A stretch of 64,000 nt of DNA from CAZSDU01 sp964605775 (lineage in GTDB: Bacteria; Bacteroidota; Bacteroidia; Bacteroidales; FEN-979), in the NCBI GenBank assembly GCA_964605775.1, contig CAZSDU010000004.1:1-64000 (forward strand), read 5' to 3'. Every line of letters starts with the position of its first letter. Positions within the stretch are counted from its first letter, which is position 1. Below the pieces are notes generated by a model. That model did no database searches. It was not told where the DNA came from and saw only the letters and a list, made by a program, of their open reading frames with translations. Made by a program: the position numbers and the translations under genes. Of the stretch, positions 44,675 to 53,382 are shown one piece after another.

Positions 44675-44684
44675 TTTATTTTTG
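44655..44684 (+). promoter_or_regulatory. Complete promoter of the small lipoprotein gene (TTG-N19-TATTTTTG)
   Basis: TTG at 44655-44657 and TATTTTTG at 44677-44684 are separated by 19 bp, the canonical Bacteroidota spacing. The ATG is 29 nt after the box. Confidence 0.7.
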
Positions 44685-44713
44685 TATAAAAACAATCCCT
44701 AAAATCCCAAGAC

Positions 44714-45097
44714 ATGAGAACAAACAAAGCACTTTTACTGATCGGCTTCCTGCTGATGGGCGCCGTTTTATTCACATCTGGATGTAAGAAAAAAGAAGAG
44801 CCAAAGCCTGATCCCACTTTTGTCGTTACTGGTATTCCTTCTGGCGACTGGCTGCAATTCATTGGTTATTGCTCCACAGACGATGTCCGCCTGACAAAAG
44901 TTACCATCAAGGATCCGCTGTTGAACACTTATACTTACACCGCAGGTGGAGAAATATGGATTAAAGATGAAGGAATTTCTTTCCCCGATGCCTATGCCAA
45001 ACAGCTCGGAACCTGGAGGTTTACCTTTGTTGGCTCTGTCGTTTCCGATGGAAGATCATTTTCCGTTGAAACTACTTTATCGGTTACAGGTAAGTAA
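44714..45097 (+). CDS. Small lipoprotein of unknown function
   Basis: 127 residues with a lipoprotein signal (AVLFTSGCKKK, Cys24) and a charged linker (KKKEEPKPDP). The remaining 90 residues look like a single Ig-like beta sandwich (VTGIPSGDWLQFIGYC; TYTYTAGGEIWIKDEG; GTWRFTFVGSVV). A family is not recognised. It has a full promoter, a 29-nt leader and a strong terminator right after its stop, so it forms its own transcription unit. Confidence 0.8.
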   Translation: MRTNKALLLIGFLLMGAVLFTSGCKKKEEPKPDPTFVVTGIPSGDWLQFIGYCSTDDVRLTKVTIKDPLLNTYTYTAGGEIWIKDEGISFPDAYAKQLGTWRFTFVGSVVSDGRSFSVETTLSVTGK

Positions 45098-45108
45098 TTT
45101 TTAAAGTC

Positions 45109-45149
45109 AAAAAAAAGAGGACGACCTTTTGGGACGTCCTCTTTTTTTT
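45109..45149. terminator. Bidirectional rho-independent terminator
   Basis: A 13-bp arm AAAAAAGAGGACG (45111-45123) pairs with CGTCCTCTTTTTT (45135-45147) around an 11-nt loop. Runs of A and T on either side make it work in both directions, serving the small lipoprotein gene and the convergent tricorn-type gene. Confidence 0.92.
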
Positions 45150-45150
45150 A

Positions 45151-48100
45151 TTATTTCGTTTTATCCGGAAAAGGCGGCATAACAGGAAGTTCTTTCGGCC
45201 AGTTCTTTAATTCCTCTATCATCAGTTCTATGGCTTTATTGAGTTGCTGGTCTTCACCGGCATATTCTTTTGCAGGATCATTATCTATCTCAATGTCGGG
45301 ATCCACCCCATATCCTTCGATAATCCATTCTTTCCCATCTGTACTGTAAGGAGCGAACTCCGGTCGCATCATTGAGCCCCCATCAATGAAAGGCAGGCTT
45401 CCCCGGATACCCACTACGCCTCCCCAGGTTCGCTTGCCAATCGTCTTTCCGATCTTCAGCTTTTTAAACTGGTAGGGAAACAAATCGCCATCCGAAGCAG
45501 AGTAATTATCGGTCAGCATGCATTTGGGTCCCCATTGCATTTCCAGGCGGCCAGGCGCCGCTTCTGTATTGCGGGCCATGTTGATCATGGTCATTTCACG
45601 GTTCAGGCGTTCGATGATCATGGGAGATACATTACCTCCGCCATTTCCTCGGTCATCAATGATCAGGGCTCTTTTGGCAAGCTGGGGATAAAAATACTTA
45701 ACGAATTCATTCAGGCCGGCAGGACTCATATCCGGAATGTGAATGTAACCCACTTCTCCATTGGTTGCTTCACTGACTTTTCTGATGTTGTTCTGCACCC
45801 AGGTATAATAGTAAAGATTGGATTCGTCACTAACGGGAACGACGAGACATTTTCTGACACCGGACTCAGAGGGAGAAGCGTTAACGGTCAGCTCAACCTG
45901 CTGCCCGGCCGTGTTGACCAGGGATGCATAGACATCTGACATGGTTTTCGTTGATTTCCCGTTGATGGCAATAATAAAATCCCCCTCATTCACATTCACA
46001 CCCAATTCAGTCAAAGGTGAACGGACATCTTTTCTCCAGTTCTCACCTTTCAGGATTTGATCAATTTTATAGTAGCCTGAAGGATCCCGGCTGATTTTTG
46101 CCCCCAGCAATCCCATACTGATGCGTTTCGGTTCAGGTTTATCTCCGGCTCCGACATAGGAGTGACCGACACTGATCTCGCCTATCATTTCGCCGATCAC
46201 ATAATTGAGGTCATTCCTGTGATTGATATAAGGCAGTAAGACGGCATATTTTTTCTGAATACCCGGCCAGTCAGCGCCCTGCATATTCGGGGCATAAAGA
46301 AAATACTTCATCTGCCGCCATGATTCATTATAAATCTGACTCCATTCAGCCTTCAGGTCAACCAGCAGCTTCATATTGGAAAGATCTGCCCAGTCTTTCA
46401 CTTCTACTTTTCCTCCTTTGGGGAGATCAACCACTCCATATTTTCCACCGGCAGCGATCAACATTTTTTTAGTATCCGCTGAAATTTCATAGTTCCCATA
46501 TTCTCCCAAATTATTCTCCTTTTTATCTTTCAGGTTAAACAACATCAGGGTAGAACGGGCTCCACTACTGCCGCCTTTGATATAATAGATATTGTCGGAA
46601 ACTGCATTGACATTGTAATAAATCCCGGCATCAATGGGTAAGGCTATGATCCGTTTCATAATCCCATCTGGATCTACTGTCATGACAACTTCAGCTTTCG
46701 CTTCATTATCCTTTTTTTCTTCCTTTTTCCCATCCTTTTTAGTGTCCTTGTCACCAGTCGGCTTTTTTTCCTCCTTATTGACTGACACTTCATCATTTTC
46801 AGGTGCAAAGGGATTCGGTGTATCTTTTGCCAGGGTGATGAAATAAACCTTACTCATGTCGGTATAAACATGATTCCATTCCACCCAGCTATAGGTCGGG
46901 TTAAAGTCTCTGTTAGAGGTAAAAACGAGGTATTTGCCATCGCTGCTGAAGGAAACACTACCAGCATCATACCAGGTATCTGTAGCAGCAATCTTTGCTT
47001 TTGTCGCCAATTCATAAAGGAAAATCTGTGATGTAGTCCGACGGTTAGGGAAAGTATAAGCGATCCATTTGCTGTCGGGCGACCAGGAGAAATTGCTGAA
47101 TTCCCAGCTTGATGACTGATCCACCAGGGTAACATTTTTTGTTTCAATGTCCACATATTGTAATCTCAGCATCTTATCAGACCAGAGTAGTTTTTTACTG
47201 TCAGGCGACCAGGTCATCCCGAATTTGTATGTATCAGCATTTTTTGTGATCTGAATTGCATCACTGCTACCATCCTGAGGAATGAGGTATAATTCATCTT
47301 CACCCGAACGGTCGGAAATACATGCGATATACTTCCCGTCGGGCGACCAGGCTACATCGCGGTCATGGACCCCGGGTGAAGCAGTCAGGTTTCTGGTGAT
47401 ACCGGTTTTGGCAGGGATAGTCCAGATGTCACCCCTGGCTCCAAATGCAATTCTCTTTCCATCAGGAGACACTGAGAAGGAATTGATGAACTTGCTGGCA
47501 TCTTTCATCGGATTCCGGCCGGTGATAAAATCGTTGGCGATGGTAACCCTGACTTTCTGTGTCTTTTCTGAAGCCAGATTAATGACATATAGGAAACCGC
47601 CATTTTCAAAAACAATATCCTGATCGCCCAGGGAAGGGAATTTAATATCATAGTCCTTAAAGTCGGTCACTTTACGGGTTATCTTTGTTTTCAGGTCATA
47701 GCAATATAAATTGGTAGGGCGTTCCCTTTCGGAAACAAAATAGATTTTTTCCCCAACCCACATCGGGAACATATCCTGCGTAATGCTGTGGGTGATGTTT
47801 TCGGTTTGTTTTGTTTTGAAGTCATAGATCCAGATGTCGTCTGCCATTCCTCCCTTATAGTGTTTCCAGGTGCGGAATTCACGAAAAACGCGGTTGTAAG
47901 CAAGTTTTGATTTGTCAGGTGAATAGGAACAGAAACCCCCGCAGGGAAGAGGGAGTTCTTCTGGCAAACCGCCCTTTACATTGGCCAGAAAAAGTTGTCC
48001 TTTAAAGTCGTTGAAACTTTGTTTACGTGAGCGGAAAACAATCTGTTCGTTGTCTTTCCAGGTCATGACAATATTGTTAGGGCCCATACGGTCGCTGACA

Positions 48101-48435
48101 TCATCCCGACCAAGGGTAGCAGTATAGGTAAGGCGAATGGGAATTCCGCCTTCAGACGGGATCAGATAAACCTCAGTATTCCCATCATACTGACCCGTGA
48201 AGGCAATATTTTTCCCATCGGGTGAGAACCGGGCAAACATTTCAAAACCTTCTTCATCATTGGTCAGTTTTCTGGCCAATCCGCCTGTTTTATCCACAGA
48301 ATATAAGTCACCGGCATAGGTAAACACAATCTGATTCCCGTGTACAGCAGGGAATCTCAGCAATCTGGCTTCTTCCTGCGACATCAGATTTCCCAGGAAG
48401 AAAGATGTGATCAAGGTAAAAAGTAATTTTTTCAT
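45151..48435 (-). CDS. Tricorn-type S41 peptidase
   Basis: 1094 residues with a signal peptide (about 1-19). Residues about 25-320 and 320-570 are PD40/WD40-like beta propellers (repeats such as FSPDGKNIAF, WSPDSKKLLW, FSSDGKYLVF). A lysine/glutamate-rich linker (about 565-595) precedes a core domain. A PDZ domain is visible around GVNVNEGDFIIAINGKS, and the S41 catalytic domain has GEISVGHSYVG (histidine region) and DDRGNGGGNVSP (nucleophile serine after GGGN), then TWGGVVGI. All catalytic regions of tricorn are present. It would degrade peptides from proteins in the periplasm. Own -7 box; convergent with the small lipoprotein gene. Confidence 0.9.
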   Translation of the reverse strand: MKKLLFTLITSFFLGNLMSQEEARLLRFPAVHGNQIVFTYAGDLYSVDKTGGLARKLTNDEEGFEMFARFSPDGKNIAFTGQYDGNTEVYLIPSEGGIPIRLTYTATLGRDDVSDRMGPNNIVMTWKDNEQIVFRSRKQSFNDFKGQLFLANVKGGLPEELPLPCGGFCSYSPDKSKLAYNRVFREFRTWKHYKGGMADDIWIYDFKTKQTENITHSITQDMFPMWVGEKIYFVSERERPTNLYCYDLKTKITRKVTDFKDYDIKFPSLGDQDIVFENGGFLYVINLASEKTQKVRVTIANDFITGRNPMKDASKFINSFSVSPDGKRIAFGARGDIWTIPAKTGITRNLTASPGVHDRDVAWSPDGKYIACISDRSGEDELYLIPQDGSSDAIQITKNADTYKFGMTWSPDSKKLLWSDKMLRLQYVDIETKNVTLVDQSSSWEFSNFSWSPDSKWIAYTFPNRRTTSQIFLYELATKAKIAATDTWYDAGSVSFSSDGKYLVFTSNRDFNPTYSWVEWNHVYTDMSKVYFITLAKDTPNPFAPENDEVSVNKEEKKPTGDKDTKKDGKKEEKKDNEAKAEVVMTVDPDGIMKRIIALPIDAGIYYNVNAVSDNIYYIKGGSSGARSTLMLFNLKDKKENNLGEYGNYEISADTKKMLIAAGGKYGVVDLPKGGKVEVKDWADLSNMKLLVDLKAEWSQIYNESWRQMKYFLYAPNMQGADWPGIQKKYAVLLPYINHRNDLNYVIGEMIGEISVGHSYVGAGDKPEPKRISMGLLGAKISRDPSGYYKIDQILKGENWRKDVRSPLTELGVNVNEGDFIIAINGKSTKTMSDVYASLVNTAGQQVELTVNASPSESGVRKCLVVPVSDESNLYYYTWVQNNIRKVSEATNGEVGYIHIPDMSPAGLNEFVKYFYPQLAKRALIIDDRGNGGGNVSPMIIERLNREMTMINMARNTEAAPGRLEMQWGPKCMLTDNYSASDGDLFPYQFKKLKIGKTIGKRTWGGVVGIRGSLPFIDGGSMMRPEFAPYSTDGKEWIIEGYGVDPDIEIDNDPAKEYAGEDQQLNKAIELMIEELKNWPKELPVMPPFPDKTK

Positions 48436-48466
48436 CGGAAGTGGATTAAGTGAGCATTAAAAAAAT

Positions 48467-48478
48467 CAAATATATTTG
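48467..48478. promoter_or_regulatory. Palindromic -7 region upstream of the tricorn-type gene
   Basis: CAAATATATTTG is a perfect palindrome: 48467-48474 reads TATATTTG on minus, 31 nt before the peptidase ATG, and 48471-48478 reads TATATTTG on plus. Only the minus box has a gene at a normal distance. Confidence 0.5.
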
Positions 48479-48544
48479 AAAAAACACCATGTCTGTAAAA
48501 ATTTCGATCTCAGTGTGATTTTTCTCGATGAAACGAAAGATTAG

Positions 48545-48552
48545 TACCTTTG
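48545..48552 (+). promoter_or_regulatory. -7 box for the OsmC gene
   Basis: TACCTTTG ends 26 nt before the ATG at 48579. An upstream in-frame ATG (48528) lies before the box and is therefore not a plausible start. Confidence 0.6.
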
Positions 48553-48578
48553 CAATATACTCTATAAATACAACGAGC

Positions 48579-48974
48579 ATGCCGATAAAAATTACTTTCC
48601 CCGGAGGGAAAAAAGTAGATGCCCTGGTTGAGGGTTTCACGGTTCATACAGATCAGGATTTGGAATCAGGCGGACAGGCTTCTGCTCCCACACCCTTTTC
48701 CTTGTTTTTAGCTTCCCTGGGGACCTGTGCGGGGATTTATATCAAGGGTTTTTGCGATCAGCGTGGCATTCCGAGCGAAGGGATTCATATCACCATGGAC
48801 TACCACTATGATCCGACATTGAAAATGATCACAAAATTCATCCTGCAGGTTCATGTTCCCAAAGATTTTCCGGAGCAATATGAAGGAGCTGTCATCAAGT
48901 CAGCTTCACTCTGTGCGGTAAAAAGGCATCTCAGTGAAAAAATTGAAAATGAGATAAGCATCCTGCGTTCTTAA
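48579..48974 (+). CDS. OsmC family protein
   Basis: 131 residues from the ATG at 48579, placed after the -7 box. OsmC/Ohr proteins reduce organic hydroperoxides with two cysteines. Both candidates are present: the buried Cys in ASLGTCAGIYIK near residue 50 and a second in SASLCAVKRHL near residue 112. The TPFSLFLASLGTCAG helix start is typical. Which subfamily (Ohr, OsmC or YhfA-like) is not decided here. It is followed after 16 bp by the patatin gene and may be cotranscribed. Confidence 0.88.
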   Translation: MPIKITFPGGKKVDALVEGFTVHTDQDLESGGQASAPTPFSLFLASLGTCAGIYIKGFCDQRGIPSEGIHITMDYHYDPTLKMITKFILQVHVPKDFPEQYEGAVIKSASLCAVKRHLSEKIENEISILRS

Positions 48975-48990
48975 GATGTCGCGATGATTG

Positions 48991-51288
48991 ATGAAAACAA
49001 AAATATTTCTTTTCATATTCTTACTTTTTTCCTCATTTCTAACACCTCATTCCCTTTATTCCCAGCGTGTTGCTCTTGTGCTTTCGGGAGGAGCAAGTAA
49101 AGGAGGCGCCCATATCGGTGTGATCAGGGCACTGGAAGAACAACATATTCCCATTTCATATATTGCCGGAACTTCCATCGGAGCTATTATCGGGGCTATG
49201 TATGCCAGTGGTTATTCTCCGGACGAGATGGAAAAACTGATGGGATCCAAAGAATTCCAGCAATGGGCTTCTGGGATTATGGATGATACCTATATTCATT
49301 TTTACCGTAAAGAAGACCCCAATGCTTCCTGGATCAGTACCGATTTCGGTTTTGGTAAAAAATTCACTTCCATTCTTCCCTCCCAGTTGATAAAAACCCA
49401 TGAGATAGACTACCACTTCATGACATTATTCGCTCAGGCTAATGCAGTCTGCCACGGAAATTTCGATCATCTGATGGTTCCTTTCCGATGCGTGGTATCA
49501 GATATCGACTCCACCGAAGCCGTGGTTCTTAGTCATGGTGATCTAAGTACTGCGGTCAGAGGGTCCATGAGTATTCCCCTGATCTTTTCCCCTGTGGTGA
49601 TCAAGAAAAAACTTGTATTCGACGGAGGTATGTACAATAATTTTCCCGTTAATGTGGTCATCAGTGATTTCAATCCGGACGTGATCATTGGGAGCCGAGT
49701 AGCTCAGCGGTATGATAAGCCTGAGCGGGATGACATTGTTTCACAGCTGTTGGTCATGCTCATGGAACGCCAGAATGACACCATAAATTTCAGCCGTTCG
49801 GTGATGATCGTCCCTAAGATACCTTCTTACGGGATGCTTGATTTCTCACATACAAGTGAATTGGCTGATAGTGGTTATCAGGCAACATGGCGAAAAATTG
49901 CCGACATCCGTAAGCTGGTCAACGACAGTATTACTCCGGAAACAGTCTCAAAAAAGAGGGCCGCGTTCAACCGTTTAAAACCCGAACTCCGTTTTGATTC
50001 CATTCATATCACTGGGTTGAACAAGGCACAGGAAAAATACGTGCGCAAGATCCTTAAACATGGCAGGAAGATCGTGAGTGAAGAAGAGCTCAGACCTGAA
50101 TATTTCCGTTTTATTGATGAAGGATATGTAAAAAATATTTTTCCGATGGCTGAATATAATCCGGGAACAGGGAATTTCAAACTTTGTCTTGACATTCAGA
50201 AATCCATGAATTTCGAAGCTCAATTCGGTGGTAATTTCACCCTTGGTACCACAAATATGGCTTTTCTTGAATTCCGTTATAAATATCTATGGACAAAAGC
50301 CCTGCACTTTATGGTCAACGGGTATTTCGGAAGGTTTTACACATCCGCAAAAGCAGAAGCAAGGATAGATTTCAACTCCGCGACTCCCTGGTTCATTGAG
50401 GCAAATTACACCTATAACAACTTTAATTATTTTAAAAATGTCAGTTTTTTCTTTGATGACAAAACCCCGAACTATATTATTGAGAGTGAAAACTTCTCAC
50501 ATCTGCAAATCGGAATGCCTTGTACCAACAAGGGGAAGCTGGCCTTGGGATTGACCTATTCCTATTCTTCAGACAAGTATTATCAGTCCAATGTTTTTTC
50601 CCGAACGGATACGGCTGATCACACCAGTTTTACTTATCTGGCTCCATCTTTTTCTTTTGAGTTAAACGGGTTGAACCGCAAGCAATTCGCCAATGCAGGA
50701 GCCAGGTTGAAACTCTGGCTTTCCTATATTAATGGAAGAGAAAGCCTGAGCCCCGGTTCCACAGCCATCAACCCGGTATTTATCGTTAATCAACACAGCT
50801 GGTTAAGGTTCAGCCTGATCTATGACAATTATTTCCAAAGTCTGGGTCCTTTCAAGCTTGGGTTTTATGCAGAAGGAAGCATTTCCAACCAGCCTCTTTT
50901 CGCAAATTATGTTTCCAGCCTATTATTTGCACCTGCTTTTCAACCCTTACCCGAAAGCCAGACCTTTTTTTTACCTGCCTTCCGGGCAAATAATTATATT
51001 GCCGCGGGACTGAAAATGGTATTACGGATATATAAAAAAATAGAATACCGCCTGGAAGGTTATTTATTTCAGCCTTATCAAGCCATTCTTGAAAATCCTG
51101 CCACCCAGACTGCCTATTACGGGAAAAAATTCAGTGACCGTGCTTATATGGCTTCGACTGCTGTTGTCTATAACAGCCCGCTGGGTCCGCTCAGCCTGGG
51201 AGTAAACTATTACGATAAATTGCATGACCCCTTCACCCTGAACTTCAATTTCGGCTATATTATCTTTAATAAAAGGGGAATGCCCTGA
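48991..51288 (+). CDS. Patatin-like phospholipase with POTRA and outer-membrane barrel
   Basis: 765 residues from the ATG at 48991 (a TTG just before it is in frame). Signal peptide about 1-24. The patatin domain spans about 28-240 with the oxyanion loop GGASKGGAHIGVI, catalytic serine in GTSIG and aspartate in FDGGMYNNFP. A POTRA-like domain (about 333-400, FDSIHITGLNKAQEKYVRKIL) leads into a transmembrane beta barrel to the end (alternating strands such as AQFGGNFTLG, YKYLWTKALHFMVNGYFGR; final FGYIIFNKRGMP). This order matches PlpD-like type Vd proteins. It probably cleaves lipids on or outside the outer membrane; whether the patatin part crosses is unknown. Confidence 0.88.
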   Translation: MKTKIFLFIFLLFSSFLTPHSLYSQRVALVLSGGASKGGAHIGVIRALEEQHIPISYIAGTSIGAIIGAMYASGYSPDEMEKLMGSKEFQQWASGIMDDTYIHFYRKEDPNASWISTDFGFGKKFTSILPSQLIKTHEIDYHFMTLFAQANAVCHGNFDHLMVPFRCVVSDIDSTEAVVLSHGDLSTAVRGSMSIPLIFSPVVIKKKLVFDGGMYNNFPVNVVISDFNPDVIIGSRVAQRYDKPERDDIVSQLLVMLMERQNDTINFSRSVMIVPKIPSYGMLDFSHTSELADSGYQATWRKIADIRKLVNDSITPETVSKKRAAFNRLKPELRFDSIHITGLNKAQEKYVRKILKHGRKIVSEEELRPEYFRFIDEGYVKNIFPMAEYNPGTGNFKLCLDIQKSMNFEAQFGGNFTLGTTNMAFLEFRYKYLWTKALHFMVNGYFGRFYTSAKAEARIDFNSATPWFIEANYTYNNFNYFKNVSFFFDDKTPNYIIESENFSHLQIGMPCTNKGKLALGLTYSYSSDKYYQSNVFSRTDTADHTSFTYLAPSFSFELNGLNRKQFANAGARLKLWLSYINGRESLSPGSTAINPVFIVNQHSWLRFSLIYDNYFQSLGPFKLGFYAEGSISNQPLFANYVSSLLFAPAFQPLPESQTFFLPAFRANNYIAAGLKMVLRIYKKIEYRLEGYLFQPYQAILENPATQTAYYGKKFSDRAYMASTAVVYNSPLGPLSLGVNYYDKLHDPFTLNFNFGYIIFNKRGMP

Positions 51289-51312
51289 GATTAGGCGGTA
51301 CAAAATAATTAT

Positions 51313-51320
51313 TATCTTTG
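51313..51320 (+). promoter_or_regulatory. -7 box for the DUF349 gene
   Basis: TATCTTTG lies 75 nt before the ATG, the longest leader between a -7 box and its gene on the plus strand here. The leader holds several ATG codons and a short GC-rich segment (CCGGCGAAAGTCGG near 51342-51355). Confidence 0.5.
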
Positions 51321-51395
51321 CCGCTCTTATGTAACAATATAACCGGCGAAAGTCGGACGCTAAAATGGTATTAATTATAGGATGATCATCTACGA

Positions 51396-53333
51396 ATGGA
51401 AAATACTGACAACACCCATCAGAATCCTGAACAGGAAAATATTGTCCTGCAGGAGGAGAATACTCAATCCGTTGTACTGACGACGGAATTAAACGAAATC
51501 AAACTCCCGACTGAGCCTGCTCAGACTGAAGAACCGATTGAGAATCATTTTGAAGAGCATCCGGATGAAATCACGGATGAATCAGAAATTCACCCGGAAC
51601 AAGATACGGAAGAAAATTATTCGCGTTATAGCCGTACCGAGTTGATAGAACTACTCGAAAAAGCGGTCGGCGAGCCGGATATCAACACCTTAAAAATCCG
51701 GATTGCCCTGATCAAGGTCGCCTTCCTGAAAAAGAAGAAAGAAGAAACCCTCAGTCAGTACGAAAAAGCTGATGAAGAGGGTGTTTCCAAGGAAGAACTG
51801 GAAGCGGTAAAAGAAGATGAACTGGACGTGAAGTTCAACGAGATCTTCAATATCTATAAAGCCAATAAAGCCCGTTATACAGAAGAACAGGAAAAGATCA
51901 AGCAAGAAAACCTTAAAAAGAAATTACAAATCCTGGAGGAACTCAAGGTACTGATCAGCTCTGAAGAAACCCTGAAAAAAACCTATGATGAGTTTAAAGC
52001 TCTACAGGAAACCTGGAAAGAAATCGGGATGGTCCCCAGGGGAGAAATCAACAACCTGTGGCAAAACTATCATTTCCTGGTTGAGAAATTCTTCGAAAAA
52101 ATTAAGCTGAACAAGGAGCTGAAAGATCTTGACCTTAGGAAAAATCTCGAAGCAAAGATTGCCCTGTGTGAGAAAACCGAAGAACTTCTGCTTGAAACAT
52201 CTGCGATCAAGTCTTTCAAGAAACTTCAGAAATATCATGAAGAATGGAAAGAAATCGGGCCTGTTCCTGCTGATAAAAAAGAGGAGATTTGGGAAAGATT
52301 TAAAAATACCACCAATAAGATCAATGACCGGCGCCGGGAACATTATACATTGATCGAACAAGAACAGCAAAAAAACCTGGAAACAAAAACGGCACTTTGC
52401 GAACAAGCCGAAATTTTACTTGAACTGAAAAATGAAAATATCAGGGAGTGGCAAGAAAACACCAACAAGGTCAATGAGTTGCTGAAAATCTGGAAAAGTA
52501 TAGGCACTGTGCCCCAGAAAGTCAATGCAGACATATGGAACCGCTTTAAAACCAGCCTGGATACTTTTTTTGCCAATAAAAAAGAATTCTTTGATAAATT
52601 AAAAGAACAACAACTTCAAAATTACAACCTGAAACTTGAAATCTGCTTACAAGCAGAGAGTCTGCAGGGTAACAGCGATTGGAAGAAAACCACCAACGAA
52701 ATGATCCGGCTCCAGGGAGAATGGAAAAAAATCGGACCCGTGCCAAAAAAACATTCCGATAAAATATGGAAACGTTTCCGGGCTGCCTGCGATGCTTTCT
52801 TCCATGCCAAATCAGCTTACTTTGCCAATATCCAGGGCCATGAGGAAGAAAACCTTAGAAAAAAGACCGAACTGATCAGCAGGATCAAGGATTACCAGTT
52901 CGGAGGTGACAAAACAGCAAATCTTGAAATACTGAAAACCTTCCAGCGGGAATGGACGGATATAGGACATATCCCCATGAAGGATAAAGACCGTTTACAC
53001 AATGAATTCCGCTCGCTCATCAGTCAACATCTCGACAAACTTAAAATCAGTGAAGTCGAAATGAGTACCCTGAATTTCCAATCGCGTATTGAATCCATGA
53101 AAAATGATCCCCAATCGCGTCGTTTCATTGGTCGTGAAAAAGAAACACTCATGGGAAAGATCAGCAAGATGAAAGAGGACATCAACCTTTGGGAGAACAA
53201 CATCGGCTTCCTGGCCAAGTCAAAAAATGCACAGATCCTCAAAGCTGAGTTCGAAAAGAAGATTGACCTGGCCAAGAGTGAGTTAAAAGTGATGGAAGCC
53301 AAACTGAAAATACTGAAACAGCAAACGTCCTGA
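51396..53333 (+). CDS. DUF349 protein with five tandem repeats
   Basis: 645 residues, cytoplasmic and almost entirely helical. The first 85 residues are acidic and low-complexity. Five DUF349 repeats follow, each recognisable from a W-[KT]-x-I-G-x-[VI]-P core: WKEIGMVP, WKEIGPVP, WKSIGTVP, WKKIGPVP and WTDIGHIP, roughly 70-75 residues apart and each followed by a helix with W/F-x-RF. The C-terminal 110 residues form a coiled coil (KEDINLWENNIGFLAKS). The family function is unestablished; spectrin-like helical bundles suggest scaffolding. The long leader could hold regulation. Confidence 0.88.
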   Translation: MENTDNTHQNPEQENIVLQEENTQSVVLTTELNEIKLPTEPAQTEEPIENHFEEHPDEITDESEIHPEQDTEENYSRYSRTELIELLEKAVGEPDINTLKIRIALIKVAFLKKKKEETLSQYEKADEEGVSKEELEAVKEDELDVKFNEIFNIYKANKARYTEEQEKIKQENLKKKLQILEELKVLISSEETLKKTYDEFKALQETWKEIGMVPRGEINNLWQNYHFLVEKFFEKIKLNKELKDLDLRKNLEAKIALCEKTEELLLETSAIKSFKKLQKYHEEWKEIGPVPADKKEEIWERFKNTTNKINDRRREHYTLIEQEQQKNLETKTALCEQAEILLELKNENIREWQENTNKVNELLKIWKSIGTVPQKVNADIWNRFKTSLDTFFANKKEFFDKLKEQQLQNYNLKLEICLQAESLQGNSDWKKTTNEMIRLQGEWKKIGPVPKKHSDKIWKRFRAACDAFFHAKSAYFANIQGHEEENLRKKTELISRIKDYQFGGDKTANLEILKTFQREWTDIGHIPMKDKDRLHNEFRSLISQHLDKLKISEVEMSTLNFQSRIESMKNDPQSRRFIGREKETLMGKISKMKEDINLWENNIGFLAKSKNAQILKAEFEKKIDLAKSELKVMEAKLKILKQQTS

Positions 53334-53382
53334 GAGACAATACTAGATCGGGATACAGTATATCGGAAATATTTTCGAAAAA

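Noticed and set aside
48528..48578. Upstream ATG for the OsmC gene
   Set aside because: It lies before the -7 box TACCTTTG and would not be in the transcript.
51321..51395. Structured RNA or riboswitch in the DUF349 leader
   Set aside because: Only a weak GC-rich hairpin is visible and no known aptamer core is recognised.
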